Shown here one piece after another: positions 15,501 to 22,782 of a stretch of 64,000 nucleotides of DNA (its first letter is position 1; each line of letters starts with the position of its first letter). Origin of the DNA: Chryseobacterium piperi (GTDB taxonomy: Bacteria > Bacteroidota > Bacteroidia > Flavobacteriales > Weeksellaceae); the NCBI RefSeq assembly GCF_002285635.2, contig NZ_CP023049.2:3286001-3350000 (forward strand), read 5' to 3'. The position numbers were made by a program, and so were the translations under genes. The notes under the pieces were generated by a model. The model saw only the letters and a program-made list of their open reading frames with translations. It ran no database searches and was not told the DNA's origin.

Positions 15501-17439
15501 TTAATTCTTTCTCTTGTTTATCTTCTTTACTTTTACCCCATTCTATAATATCTTTAATAAGTCTGCCTATAGATAGCCCAGCAAAAGCAGCACCCATAAT
15601 AACAAGAATTCCTATTCCAACAGGTGATCCAACCGCCGCAAGTAATGCTGCTCCAATAAAGACGCTTAAGACAGCTGTCTGAAAACCCGCACCGGAATAA
15701 TTTTTATGACGTATCTCCTCACTTATCTGCATAAGATCACCTGCTACGGGTATAATACCTGCATAAGCTACTATTTTGGAAAATCGATCTAAGTCACTTG
15801 TATAGGCAAGTATAATACCCTTTACCCAATGATACAGATCTAAAACTGTCATCGCTTTGGAATTTAAACCCGCGTTTATTTTACGTACTGTTTTTTCATA
15901 GATGATTACTTTTGTATTAGGAATATAGGTTTGTCGAGCATCTACAAAGAAAAATTTTACTTTTCCTTCTGTTAGTATTTTTCTGATTTCTTTTACATCA
16001 ATATTTGCCTTGCTAACTATAGAAGCAGTCTTTTTATTATATTTACTTTTATCAATATAAAGATTACGCAGTTTCTCTTTAGATATCTTTTCTCCTGGTA
16101 TATTTGGGGAAATACATGCAGCAGTGGTTGAAATTAGCCTCCCGCCACCTCTACCGATAGCTCGTTTTTGCTTCGCATAAGAACAAGAGGGAATATCTCT
16201 TAGGTCTTCAGCACTACCAAAATTCGGATTCTTTGCAGCATCAAGCTTATACTCTTTTCCCGTAGTATCATTATAGCCTTTTCGGGAATAGTCTTTTATC
16301 TTTTTTTTGATTTGATCTTTCCTTTTTGAAGTTATTTCTGGCTGAGTATCTATTGTATTCATATAAGTATCGTATATAATAGATTCTTCTGTAGGCCTGT
16401 TCAAAAAATCTTCAACAAGCCCTTTACGATAAGTAATTCTTCTTTGTATGTTCAATTTTTCTTCTTCAGTAATGTTTGTCACAAGAGCCAACGCTTTTTC
16501 AATTAAATTATATATGCGATCAGAAGAAGTTTTACGCCTATCTTCTCCGTATTCTCTAATTTTCTCTAGATATATCCGTCGCTTTTCCTCTATATTACAA
16601 TTATAAATCTCTATTACCGGCGTATTTTTAGATCCTCCTACAGGAATAGGCCCCAAATCACCAAAATAATTCCTCACTTTTGCCATTTCTCCAGAAAGAT
16701 CCACGTCAAGTAATCTCTGATGACTATGGATTAGTTCATGTGCTAACCTAATCCAAGGCGACATTATTTTTCCTGAACTATGTAATCTTTGTGACGTCCT
16801 TGGATTTATGGAAATAATAGATTTACTCCCAAAACTATTACGAAACATAGCATTTCCAGTCTCAAAAGAATATCCTAAATCCATAGATTTTTTTTTCCCC
16901 TCAATCCTTGGATGTTCAGCCATAATCAGAACATTTCCTATTTTCTTAATTTTTCCTTTATCACTCCCGGTTTGTAACTCTTGGGTAAAATAACCGTCCT
17001 CAATTTTAAATAATCCATTTCGAATATTGTCTATGATCTTGTTTCTAATAAAATAATCCTGTAGTTCAAACAAGTTCTCATGATCATCTTTTCTGTACCT
17101 TGCCCCGTAAGCAGTCGGTAAAGGTATTAACCCATCTATCTCATCTATAAGTAGCTTTCCAGAAGCCCCTCTCTGAATCATTTGCATTTGATAATAGATA
17201 TCATCAATAAATTGTTGCCTTTTAACATCCCCGTCCACCCCATACATAGATTGTATATAGTCATCCCTTTCGCTCAATGTAACCTCCGTATCTTTAATAT
17301 AAGAAGGCTCAGGGCTTAAAAAAATGTTTTTGGTAAGTTTAAAAGCTTTAACACTAACTCCATCGTCTAGCTCTATTTTCACGACATTAATGTCATCATA
17401 AGGATCTGTATAAATCGGCTTTACTTCTAATATTGGCAT
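12586..17439 (-). CDS. Botulinum-neurotoxin-like zinc metalloprotease toxin
   Basis: 1617 residues, first gene of its operon. The N-terminus follows BoNT light chains: MP, then YTDPYDDINVVKIEL, KAFKLTKNIFLSPE. The zinc site is LAHELIHSH (HELIH 234-238), with E284/E285 a likely third ligand and R386-K-G-Y389 matching the BoNT Arg/Tyr pair, so protease activity is predicted. Cys419 and Cys442 enclose a basic loop (AKQKRAIGRGGGR) like the BoNT light/heavy chain loop. Residues ~495-830 match the translocation domain: YHWVKGIILAY, IIPVAGDL, a hydrophobic hairpin at 583-627, long helices. The receptor-binding domain of clostridial toxins is absent; a beta-sandwich (~835-950) and beta-trefoil lectin repeats take its place, with QxW motifs near 1163, 1319, 1489 and 1605. 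No signal peptide. The cellular target is unknown. Confidence 0.92.
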   Translation of the reverse strand: MPILEVKPIYTDPYDDINVVKIELDDGVSVKAFKLTKNIFLSPEPSYIKDTEVTLSERDDYIQSMYGVDGDVKRQQFIDDIYYQMQMIQRGASGKLLIDEIDGLIPLPTAYGARYRKDDHENLFELQDYFIRNKIIDNIRNGLFKIEDGYFTQELQTGSDKGKIKKIGNVLIMAEHPRIEGKKKSMDLGYSFETGNAMFRNSFGSKSIISINPRTSQRLHSSGKIMSPWIRLAHELIHSHQRLLDVDLSGEMAKVRNYFGDLGPIPVGGSKNTPVIEIYNCNIEEKRRIYLEKIREYGEDRRKTSSDRIYNLIEKALALVTNITEEEKLNIQRRITYRKGLVEDFLNRPTEESIIYDTYMNTIDTQPEITSKRKDQIKKKIKDYSRKGYNDTTGKEYKLDAAKNPNFGSAEDLRDIPSCSYAKQKRAIGRGGGRLISTTAACISPNIPGEKISKEKLRNLYIDKSKYNKKTASIVSKANIDVKEIRKILTEGKVKFFFVDARQTYIPNTKVIIYEKTVRKINAGLNSKAMTVLDLYHWVKGIILAYTSDLDRFSKIVAYAGIIPVAGDLMQISEEIRHKNYSGAGFQTAVLSVFIGAALLAAVGSPVGIGILVIMGAAFAGLSIGRLIKDIIEWGKSKEDKQEKELIKYRDEVWKRMVKEVFNKNVVPEMENIYRTWEQGARESLELTINVIKAKTEHLERGEKAKIQIELEIDNMRKKFDDMLVGAVSQIKRSMKQELENLTRDYYAEYFKTNSEKIIDGLRSQLVKEFASTRLADQSWWGNKRGIIDMSMDQYLKLRQIIIDTPMSLKDLSWLDECINEQHFQPNFIFPTGPIRKLYVEYKIKDTSPSIIGSQNIVINWDCPKNIPKELGIAAKIEVREFNDDDRESHMISSELVWEKNYAIQFRNAKFIFTRSKFIRYEFSITPYTSVSPDQPGGETMILKLRFDRNLNTYGSSTINNGERPSDYDYLLPKPYNQYLIFDYYPDSVMAFRDKNDLTASIRQDVKSKENYMRCRFVPLKEDSYNSYHILINKDGEWRILELNEDSSKKAYSLRIRERKTSDEENHWRRWRIHFTQDGKINFSCIALPNKKLGRRHRSLSWTIEDLEDWSVTDFTLVLSGSEEIIDNKCYSIVSSQNNMAVTVSPFYPSSPITWSFDGNPTQLWLSEQADGEAWNFKNVHAQKYLEVEHEAQFEDLRIANIVLSEKNEKNENRLKIHVQGIDMRGLTKVTPYNNKSLVLDIFKQGDKKNEKGQKLIMFHEDIKERKKLDWVFSEFPALRTPYTISALKTLRILSGKDKLTVDNHDISEFQLASDKNNQWFFEKYTEDLYMIFNCGSGKALKQIKNKVGLRDTASLEVMPLKRDSSFRAEEYLWSMVYDDREEGWNIVSAGSDREAIRVSISEENKVAITISKPYGREYLFRIVPVKVDEILLEKEATYVISNADGLVITRSSKKELQDGNWLTGVIDAPLKMTPISYTTRFKPSSFQKWELKRIRAIYNDEKKYFWAFVNNIESYEEGNTKLYFFNSDPDNSPIRQASSHYFAFLIFYYGGKYMIKIEKKDESDLSLPVITYQPPEKEEEKISDVLFLKKEILDRNDSKLLSQLWYFTKLDSDDEF

Positions 17440-17902
17440 AACTAAAAATTTTAACGTTAGATTATTATAAATCGTTGTATTGGACTCCAGAATAGAATCA
17501 CAGTCTTTTAAGTTTGTGTTATCGAGTTATGGATCTATGATTGGAACTCTGCCTATTCAATAGAAAGTAATGGCTCAAACATTACAAGAACTACAATTCT
17601 TATAGAAGTTAGTACGGATAGCACATTTTTTAATAGATAGCTGAGAAGCTTATAGTAAATATTTTTTTCTTCTCAGCCCGTATCAGATCAATTCTTTAGG
17701 ATTTCATAATTGTTAGATGTAACCTCAAGCTGATGGCTTATTATCGTACAATAGAAAGAATCCCTAAGGCCTTTAATTAATGGAAATGTTGATTATTTTT
17801 TTGTTTGGTATTTTTCATCATTATCTTTATTTAACATGATAAAAATCATAGTCACAATGTAAAATAATAAATCAAAAATGCAAATTCAGAAATTTTTTAA
17901 CT

Positions 17903-17910
17903 CAAAAATA
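17903..17910 (-). promoter_or_regulatory. Candidate promoter box for the toxin operon
   Basis: Read on the minus strand the bases are TATTTTTG, an exact match to TAnnTTTG. In such AT-rich DNA a chance match is likely. Its place beside a large palindrome and upstream of the operon is the only reason to list it. Confidence 0.3.
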
Positions 17911-17925
17911 ATGAACAGACTAGAT

Positions 17926-17976
17926 AAATCACTTATAATTGAATTTTCAAATATGAAATTCAACTATAAGTGATTT
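17926..17976. repeat. Long near-perfect palindrome upstream of the toxin operon
   Basis: Two 21-base arms, 17926-17946 and 17956-17976, are inverted copies with a single mismatch and a 9-base spacer. The outer part of the arms is AAATCACTTATA and TATAAGTGATTT. It could be a regulator-binding site, a cruciform, the end of a lost mobile element, or a terminator; the lack of GC in the stem argues against an ordinary terminator. Confidence 0.75.
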
Positions 17977-18366
17977 AATATTGAATTAATACAAAAGAAT
18001 TGCAAATTCTCTTTTTTTTCAAATAATTTCTATTAAATAATCCGAGCAAAAAATAATAAAATCTCTATTTAATCTAAATATTTTATTTATAAATCCCGGT
18101 ATAATTATTTGCACATAAAAAATTATAGAGAATTATAGAAAATATTTTTTATTTTTTATTTCATATTTAATGCTTAACATATTTATTATATAAACATAAA
18201 ATAAGAATTGATATCATTATTTTAACATTTCTTTGGTCACTATAACTAAAATTCTTAACACATTTATACCAGTTAGTCCTTAGTTATGTAAAATTTTATC
18301 ATCTAATCTCAAAAAAATTAGTACAGAGCTAGCTGGTTGTTTTTCAGAATTATAATTATCGCTCGA

Positions 18367-18576
18367 GTGACTTTAGAAAGAATAGAAAACCTTAGCCCCG
18401 TAGTAAGGGAAGAGGAACAGGAAAAATTTTATACAATTGGAAGTCTTCAGAAGGAAAGTTAAAATGCCAAAGCGGATCAGAGTATTCACAATTACAGATT
18501 TGTCATGGATAATTGCTTAATTATTGGTGGAAAAGACTGGAGTAATGATAGCGCTAAAGATGGGATAAATGTGTGA
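18367..18576 (+). pseudogene. Remnant of an unrecognised gene with an internal stop
   Basis: One frame reads protein-like on both sides of a TAA at 18460: first VTLERIENLSPVVREEEQEK and FYTIGSLQKES, then, after the stop, NAKADQSIHNYRFVMDNC, LIIGGKDWSNDSAKDGINV and a final stop. Composition is much less AT-biased than the surroundings, and the two halves stay in the same frame, which suggests a decayed coding sequence. I do not recognise the family. It lies between the toxin promoter region and an IS982 relic. Confidence 0.4.
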
Positions 18577-18839
18577 GGACTCGATTTAATCTTGCTTATT
18601 TTCATTAAGAAATAACATTAAAAATTTATTCCCCTCTTCTGCTGTATCAACAAATATTTCTCTCTCTCATAAATCCACCGCTTTATACGACAAAATACAA
18701 ATTTAACTTTACAAAGTAAAAATAATATTATGTCCTTTCTCATTTAATTTTTTTGTAAAATCCCGTTTTTTAAACTAAGCATCATAAATAACGTGAGTTC
18801 GGGTCAAGGGAAGTTTAAAAATAGTTGCCTGTCATTTAC

Positions 18840-19700
18840 TTTTTCAAGTTTAATGACGGTTTTTTTGGCAAGAAGCAATAGGCAGAAAGACTTCCCAAAA
18901 TGTTCACCATAAAATTATTCACACTTCGATGTCTGGAGTGTTCCACCTGGCAATGGTTTTCAGTTCATCATTTATCGTTTCGATAATAGCCCTTTTTCGG
19001 AGTAAAATTTTGTCTTCCGTCTTCATGATGGATTTTTCATATTCTTGCAAAGCTTGGTAAACAGCTGAATTCCGTCTGCCAAGAGGATCTCCCACAATGC
19101 TTTTGATAAGTATTCTTTGTCTGCGAAGAGTTTTCCAAATAATTGCTCGGTCATTTTTTGATATACTTTGGATTTCTGTCATCTACATTTCCTTTCGTTA
19201 AATAAAAGGATAAAAGCCCTCCCTTTTCACTACAAACCAAATGCAATTTAAATCCATAAAACCAACCCATTGAAGACTTTCCTCGCTCAGCCAATCCTTT
19301 AAAAACTTTATGGTTATGGATCCTTTGGTTTTCTGCAAACCTTTAATGTTGTACTATCCATAAAGCTTATTCCTGTGCATTTTCTCAAACATCTTTCTTT
19401 TAAAAAACAAGGCGAAAAGTATAAAACTCCTTTACTGAAGCTCTACGAATCTATTGCAGGACAAGCTTTTGGGAAACAAATCTTTCCAGTAGCCACACTA
19501 CTTGCTGATAGTAATGCTTAAAAGTTTTATGAGCCCCAAATGAAATCCAATCATAATGGTGATAATTTCAGAATCTGACATTAGAAAGGCTCTGTTTCTT
19601 CCTTTCTTGTCTTGGTGTCACCAACTGCTTCCTGTTTCATTGGGTTAATTTGAACATCAAATTCTTTACAAAAATCATCAATTTATACAAAAATATTTGT
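18840..19700 (-). pseudogene. Decayed IS982-family transposase
   Basis: Minus-strand fragments in several frames spell pieces of an IS982 transposase in the right order: FVKEFDVQINPMKQEAVGDT near 19650, GISFMDSTTLKVCRKPKDP near 19350, FKGLAERGKSSMGWFYGFKL near 19270, and [16 protein letters not shown] near 18980. The last fragment (18919-19182, 87 codons) then shifts frame; in the next frame it continues [18 protein letters not shown]. Multiple frameshifts mean the element cannot move by itself. It marks the upstream side of the toxin region, as the IS1595 copy marks the downstream side. Confidence 0.8.
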
Positions 19701-19852
19701 AATTTACTCTTTCAAAATTATAAGTAACAATTCATTAAATACTTAAATATCAATAACTTAAATATGCGAATTATTACTTTTCTTTGAAATGTTATTTCTC
19801 TTCTTATCCCGAACTCAGGTTAATTTTAACAAAAAATTTAATACACAATACA

Positions 19853-20782
19853 ATGGAAAAAACAGAAAACACAACACAATTATCACCAGAGCAACAGCAA
19901 GCAGTTACTGCATTTACTACTTTCTTTGCAAAAATAAAGCGTACTGACGTACTCAGAACACCCGCTGAATATGGAATGGAATATGAAGATGTCAGCTTTC
20001 CAGCATTAGATGGACTAACAATAAAAGGATGGTTTATACCTGCTGATTCTGATAAACTTATTATCGTCAACCACTTTATGACTGGAAATCGTTATGGTTA
20101 TCCTGGTCATCTAGAACCCAATGATCCGGTTGGTTATGAAGTAAACTATCTGCCACAGCACAAAGCACTTCATGATGCCGGATATAATATACTTGCTTAT
20201 GATCTGCGTAATCATGGAGAAAGTGAGACTTATAATAATGGATATGGTGGCAATGGGCAGAATGAATATCGCGATGTAATAGGATCTATACGATATGCCA
20301 AATCAAGAAAAGATACAGCTGATATGAAAATCGGACTATATAGCATTTGTTATGGATGCAATTCAACTTTGGTAGCCATCAGTAAGCACTCTGAAGAATT
20401 CTCAGATATTAAAGCGCTACTCGCATTACAACCTGCATCAGCTGGCAGTTTAATAGGAAGGTTTTTTGAGAATAATGGTATCGACAAAGAAGCAGGGATG
20501 GCTTTGGCGGATAAGACAATGTCAGATATGACAGGTTTTCACATTCAAGAACTATCTCCGATTGAGGCAACAAAATCAGTTACTATGCCTACATTAATTG
20601 TCCAAGTACATGATGATTCAATGAGTCATCCTGAAGATGTTCAGTCTATATTCGATAATATGCCAGCTGCAGATAAAAAATTATTCTGGATAGAAGGAAC
20701 TACCGACCGTTTTCGTGGCTATACTTATTTTAATGATCAACCTGAGCTTTTATTAGAATGGTTTAATATACATATGAAGTAA
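19853..20782 (+). CDS. Alpha/beta-hydrolase-fold protein with unusual active site
   Basis: The 309-residue protein has an alpha/beta-hydrolase core: a beta-hairpin entry (VSFPALDGLTIKGWFIPA), an NHFMTGNRYGYPG loop, DLRNHGESE after strand 4, the nucleophile-elbow region (IGLYSICYGCNST) and an acid-strand segment (TLIVQVHDDSMSHPED). The elbow reads S-I-C-Y-G, so the nucleophile position appears to be Cys rather than Ser, and no clear histidine is seen at the usual place near the C-terminus (EGTTDRFRGYTYF). It may therefore be an odd hydrolase or a non-catalytic relative. Substrate unknown. ATG at 19853 is preferred to an upstream start because homologous sequence begins there and the leader is AT-rich. 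Confidence 0.7.
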   Translation: MEKTENTTQLSPEQQQAVTAFTTFFAKIKRTDVLRTPAEYGMEYEDVSFPALDGLTIKGWFIPADSDKLIIVNHFMTGNRYGYPGHLEPNDPVGYEVNYLPQHKALHDAGYNILAYDLRNHGESETYNNGYGGNGQNEYRDVIGSIRYAKSRKDTADMKIGLYSICYGCNSTLVAISKHSEEFSDIKALLALQPASAGSLIGRFFENNGIDKEAGMALADKTMSDMTGFHIQELSPIEATKSVTMPTLIVQVHDDSMSHPEDVQSIFDNMPAADKKLFWIEGTTDRFRGYTYFNDQPELLLEWFNIHMK

Positions 20783-20840
20783 AAACAACAAAAGAGATTA
20801 TTAAAGAAAGCAAAAGCTATACTCTCTATACCCAAAAACA

Positions 20841-20868
20841 AAAAACCTCTGCAACAAAGTTACAGAGG
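20841..20868 (-). terminator. Terminator after the first tRNA set
   Basis: CCTCTG, an 11-base loop and CAGAGG, with a T run on the minus strand after the stem. The same hairpin recurs after the second tRNA set at 21221-21247. Confidence 0.8.
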
Positions 20869-20875
20869 ATTTTTG

Positions 20876-20959
20876 TACCCCAGACGGGACTTGAACCCGT
20901 ACGTCCTTGCGGACACAGGATTTTAAGTCCTGCGTGTCTACCAGTTCCACCACCAGGGC
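20876..20959 (-). tRNA. tRNA-Leu (anticodon TAA), copy 1
   Basis: Minus strand begins GCCCTGGTGGTGGAACTGG, has a long variable arm typical of leucine tRNAs, the anticodon loop with TAA (ACTTAAAAT) and a T loop GGTTCAAGTCC. Length about 84 bases; CCA is not encoded. It differs from copy 2 (21254-21337) in the variable arm and T stem. Confidence 0.92.
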
Positions 20960-20965
20960 TTGGCG

Positions 20966-21041
20966 TGGAGCGAAAAACGGGATTCGAACCCGCGACCCCA
21001 ACCTTGGCAAGGTTGTGCTCTACCAGCTGAGCTATTTTCGC
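20966..21041 (-). tRNA. tRNA-Gly (anticodon GCC), copy 1
   Basis: Minus strand GCGAAAATAGCTCAGCTGG..., anticodon stem-loop CAACCTTGCCAAGGTTG, T loop GGTTCGAATCC, acceptor end TTTTCGC followed by TCCA, so CCA appears to be encoded. 76 bases, identical in layout to the copy at 21344-21419. Confidence 0.93.
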
Positions 21042-21049
21042 AAACGTTG

Positions 21050-21131
21050 TGCGGATGAAGGGACTCGAACCCCCACGCCTCACGGCACCAGATCCTAAGT
21101 CTGGCGTGGCTACCAATTACACCACATCCGC
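21050..21131 (-). tRNA. tRNA-Leu (anticodon TAG), copy 1
   Basis: Minus strand GCGGATGTGGTGTAATTGG..., anticodon loop ACTTAGGAT with TAG, a leucine-type variable arm, T loop GGTTCGAGTCC and acceptor CATCCGC. About 82 bases. First gene of the first Leu-Gly-Leu set in transcription order. Confidence 0.92.
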
Positions 21132-21220
21132 TTGCTCTATTGATCTGTCAATACAGATACAACTGACATTCTTATCACAAATATAAGAAATCATCTTAAA
21201 AAAGACAATCTTAAAAAAAC

Positions 21221-21247
21221 AAATCCTCTGCAACAAAGTTACAGAGG
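21221..21247 (-). terminator. Terminator after the second tRNA set
   Basis: Same CCTCTG / CAGAGG hairpin as at 20846-20868. The repeat of the terminator as well as the genes shows that the duplication unit included the whole transcription unit. Confidence 0.7.
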
Positions 21248-21253
21248 ATTTAG

Positions 21254-21337
21254 TACCCCGGGCGGGACTTGAACCCGCACGCCAAAAGAGGCACAGGATT
21301 TTAAGTCCTGCGTGTCTACCAGTTCCACCACCAGGGC
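21254..21337 (-). tRNA. tRNA-Leu (anticodon TAA), copy 2
   Basis: Same acceptor start and anticodon loop as copy 1, but the variable arm (GCCTCTTTTGGC) and T stem (GCGGG/CCCGC) differ. The substitutions in the T stem and acceptor keep base pairing, so both copies should be functional. Confidence 0.92.
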
Positions 21338-21343
21338 ATGGAG

Positions 21344-21419
21344 TGGAGCGAAAAACGGGATTCGAACCCGCGACCCCAACCTTGGCAAGGTTGTGCTCTA
21401 CCAGCTGAGCTATTTTCGC
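21344..21419 (-). tRNA. tRNA-Gly (anticodon GCC), copy 2
   Basis: Appears identical to the tRNA-Gly at 20966-21041, including the encoded CCA end. Confidence 0.93.
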
Positions 21420-21428
21420 AAAACGTTG

Positions 21429-21510
21429 TGCGGATGAAGGGACTCGAACCCCCACGCCTCACGGCACCAGATCCTAAGTCTGGCGTGGCTACCAATTACA
21501 CCACATCCGC
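21429..21510 (-). tRNA. tRNA-Leu (anticodon TAG), copy 2
   Basis: Appears identical to the tRNA-Leu(TAG) at 21050-21131. It is the promoter-proximal gene of the six-tRNA block. Confidence 0.92.
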
Positions 21511-21688
21511 ATTGTTTTGATAAGTCGTATTTTAAAGAACTTCTTTCGTTTTTGTGAGTGCAAATATAGGGCAATTTTCTATAATTGCAAGGCTTTTCTC
21601 AAAAAAAAATAAAATTTCTGTATTTTTTTTTCATGACCCCTTTTATTACATTTCATTTTCTTACTTTTACACCGTTAATATATACGAT

Positions 21689-22066
21689 ATGGAATTACAA
21701 GGAACGGTAAAGAAACTTTTTGATGCTCAGACATTTGCGAGCGGGTTTCAAAAAAGAGAAATGGTTATTTTAACTCAGGAGCAGTATCCACAGCCGATAA
21801 ACATAGAATTTTTGTCTGATAAGATTAGCTTATTAGATAACATTAAAGAAGGAGAAAATGTAAAGGTAGGTATCAACATCAGAGGTAGAGAATGGACTTC
21901 TCCACAAGGGGAAACCAAGTATTTCAACTCTATTACAGGGTGGAGAGTAGAGAAAGTAATGGATAATGGATCTGAGCCAACTCAGGCTAGCCCATCACAA
22001 TCTGCATCTCCTGTTTCAAATGAGAATCCATTTGCCGGAGACGAAGATGACGATTTACCTTTTTAA
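21689..22066 (+). CDS. DUF3127-family protein
   Basis: The 125-residue product begins MELQGTVKKLFDAQTFASGF and has an OB-fold-like core (KREMVILTQEQYPQPINIEF ... GENVKVGINIRGREWTSPQG) followed by FNSITGWRVEKV and an acidic, disordered tail ending EDDDLPF. This layout is that of DUF3127 proteins of Bacteroidota, and the acidic DDLPF tail resembles the protein-interaction tip of single-stranded-DNA-binding proteins. A role in DNA metabolism is therefore plausible but is inference. The ATG at 21689 is chosen because family similarity starts there; the frame remains open further upstream through non-coding promoter-like DNA. Confidence 0.8.
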   Translation: MELQGTVKKLFDAQTFASGFQKREMVILTQEQYPQPINIEFLSDKISLLDNIKEGENVKVGINIRGREWTSPQGETKYFNSITGWRVEKVMDNGSEPTQASPSQSASPVSNENPFAGDEDDDLPF

Positions 22067-22090
22067 TTAAGAATACAACGATTAAAAATA

Positions 22091-22122
22091 TAAATCCTGC
22101 TTTTTAAGTGGGATTTTTTTTC
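22091..22122 (+). terminator. Hairpin terminator between the DUF3127 gene and aat
   Basis: AAATCC and GGATTT arms around TGCTTTTTAAGTG, then eight T. Weak stem, good T tail; it sits only seven bases before the aat start codon. Confidence 0.55.
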
Positions 22123-22128
22123 CTCACA

Positions 22129-22782
22129 ATGGTCCGATTAGACAAAAACGAAATTTCATTTCCTGATCCTGAGCTTTATGATGGGCATGAAGGCGTCATC
22201 GCTTTTGGAGGAGATCTGTCTGTTGAAAGGATTTGGTTTGCTTATCAGCTGGGGATCTTTCCATGGTATAATCCCGGAGAAGAAATCCTTTGGTGGAGTC
22301 CTGACCCCAGATTTGTTTTGTTTCCTAATGAATTAAAGGTTTCAAAATCGATGCGGAAAATACTCAACAGGAATATTTTTACCTTCACGGAAAACCAGGA
22401 TTTCAGAGGTGTCATCAAAAACTGCCAGCAGATCAGCCGGCACGGGCAAAACGGAACCTGGCTCTCTAATGAACTGATGGAATCTTTTATTACGCTTCAT
22501 GAATACGGATTGGCAAAAAGTATTGAAGTATGGCAAAATAATGAGCTGGTCGGAGGCTTTTACGGCCTTCAGATCGGAAAAGTATTTTGCGGTGAAAGCA
22601 TGTTTGCCCGGGTAAGCAATGCCTCAAAGGCCGGTTTTATCCACTTCGTAGAAACTCATAAAAATGAGCTGGATCTTATTGATTGCCAGTCTCACACCGA
22701 ACACCTGGAAAGTCTGGGAGCCAAAATGATCCCGAAAAAAGAATTTTTACACTTTTTACACAAAAATAATAATGAAAGCTGA
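22129..22782 (+). CDS. aat: Leucyl/phenylalanyl-tRNA-protein transferase
   Basis: The 217-residue enzyme moves Leu or Phe from tRNA to proteins with N-terminal Arg or Lys, marking them for ClpAP through the N-end rule. Family signatures are clear: FPDPELYDGHEGVIAFGGDL, FPWYNPGEEILWWSPDPRFV, NGTWLSNELMESF, GGFYGLQIGKVFCGESMFA and LIDCQSHTEHLESLGA. ATG at 22129 gives the normal start just before the first motif. The stop codon overlaps the start of the next gene by 11 bases, so the two are probably co-translated. Confidence 0.95.
   Translation: MVRLDKNEISFPDPELYDGHEGVIAFGGDLSVERIWFAYQLGIFPWYNPGEEILWWSPDPRFVLFPNELKVSKSMRKILNRNIFTFTENQDFRGVIKNCQQISRHGQNGTWLSNELMESFITLHEYGLAKSIEVWQNNELVGGFYGLQIGKVFCGESMFARVSNASKAGFIHFVETHKNELDLIDCQSHTEHLESLGAKMIPKKEFLHFLHKNNNES

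Larger units (their letters stand above)
17440..18366. other. AT-rich leader region upstream of the toxin operon, no gene
   Basis: More than 900 bases of very AT-rich DNA without a convincing reading frame. It must hold the promoter of the toxin operon. A perfect minus-strand TAnnTTTG box (TATTTTTG) lies at 17903-17910, 464 bases from the start codon, directly beside the large palindrome at 17926-17976. No closer box is evident, so a long leader is possible. Runs of A and T around 18000-18200 look like degenerate, non-coding sequence. Confidence 0.5.

Noticed and set aside
15362..15682. Plus-strand open frame inside the toxin gene.
   Set aside because: It is the complement of the hydrophobic translocation hairpin; there is no promoter and the codons look antisense.
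12586..17439. Assignment of the HELIH protein to the M91 (NleD-like) effector proteases.
   Set aside because: M91 proteins also have an HExxH in a similar context, but the co-occurrence of the RxxY pair, the Cys-loop-Cys and the translocation-like region in order fits the BoNT (M27) plan much better.
20801..21520. Several open frames on both strands across the tRNA block.
   Set aside because: They coincide exactly with six well-formed tRNAs and their terminators.
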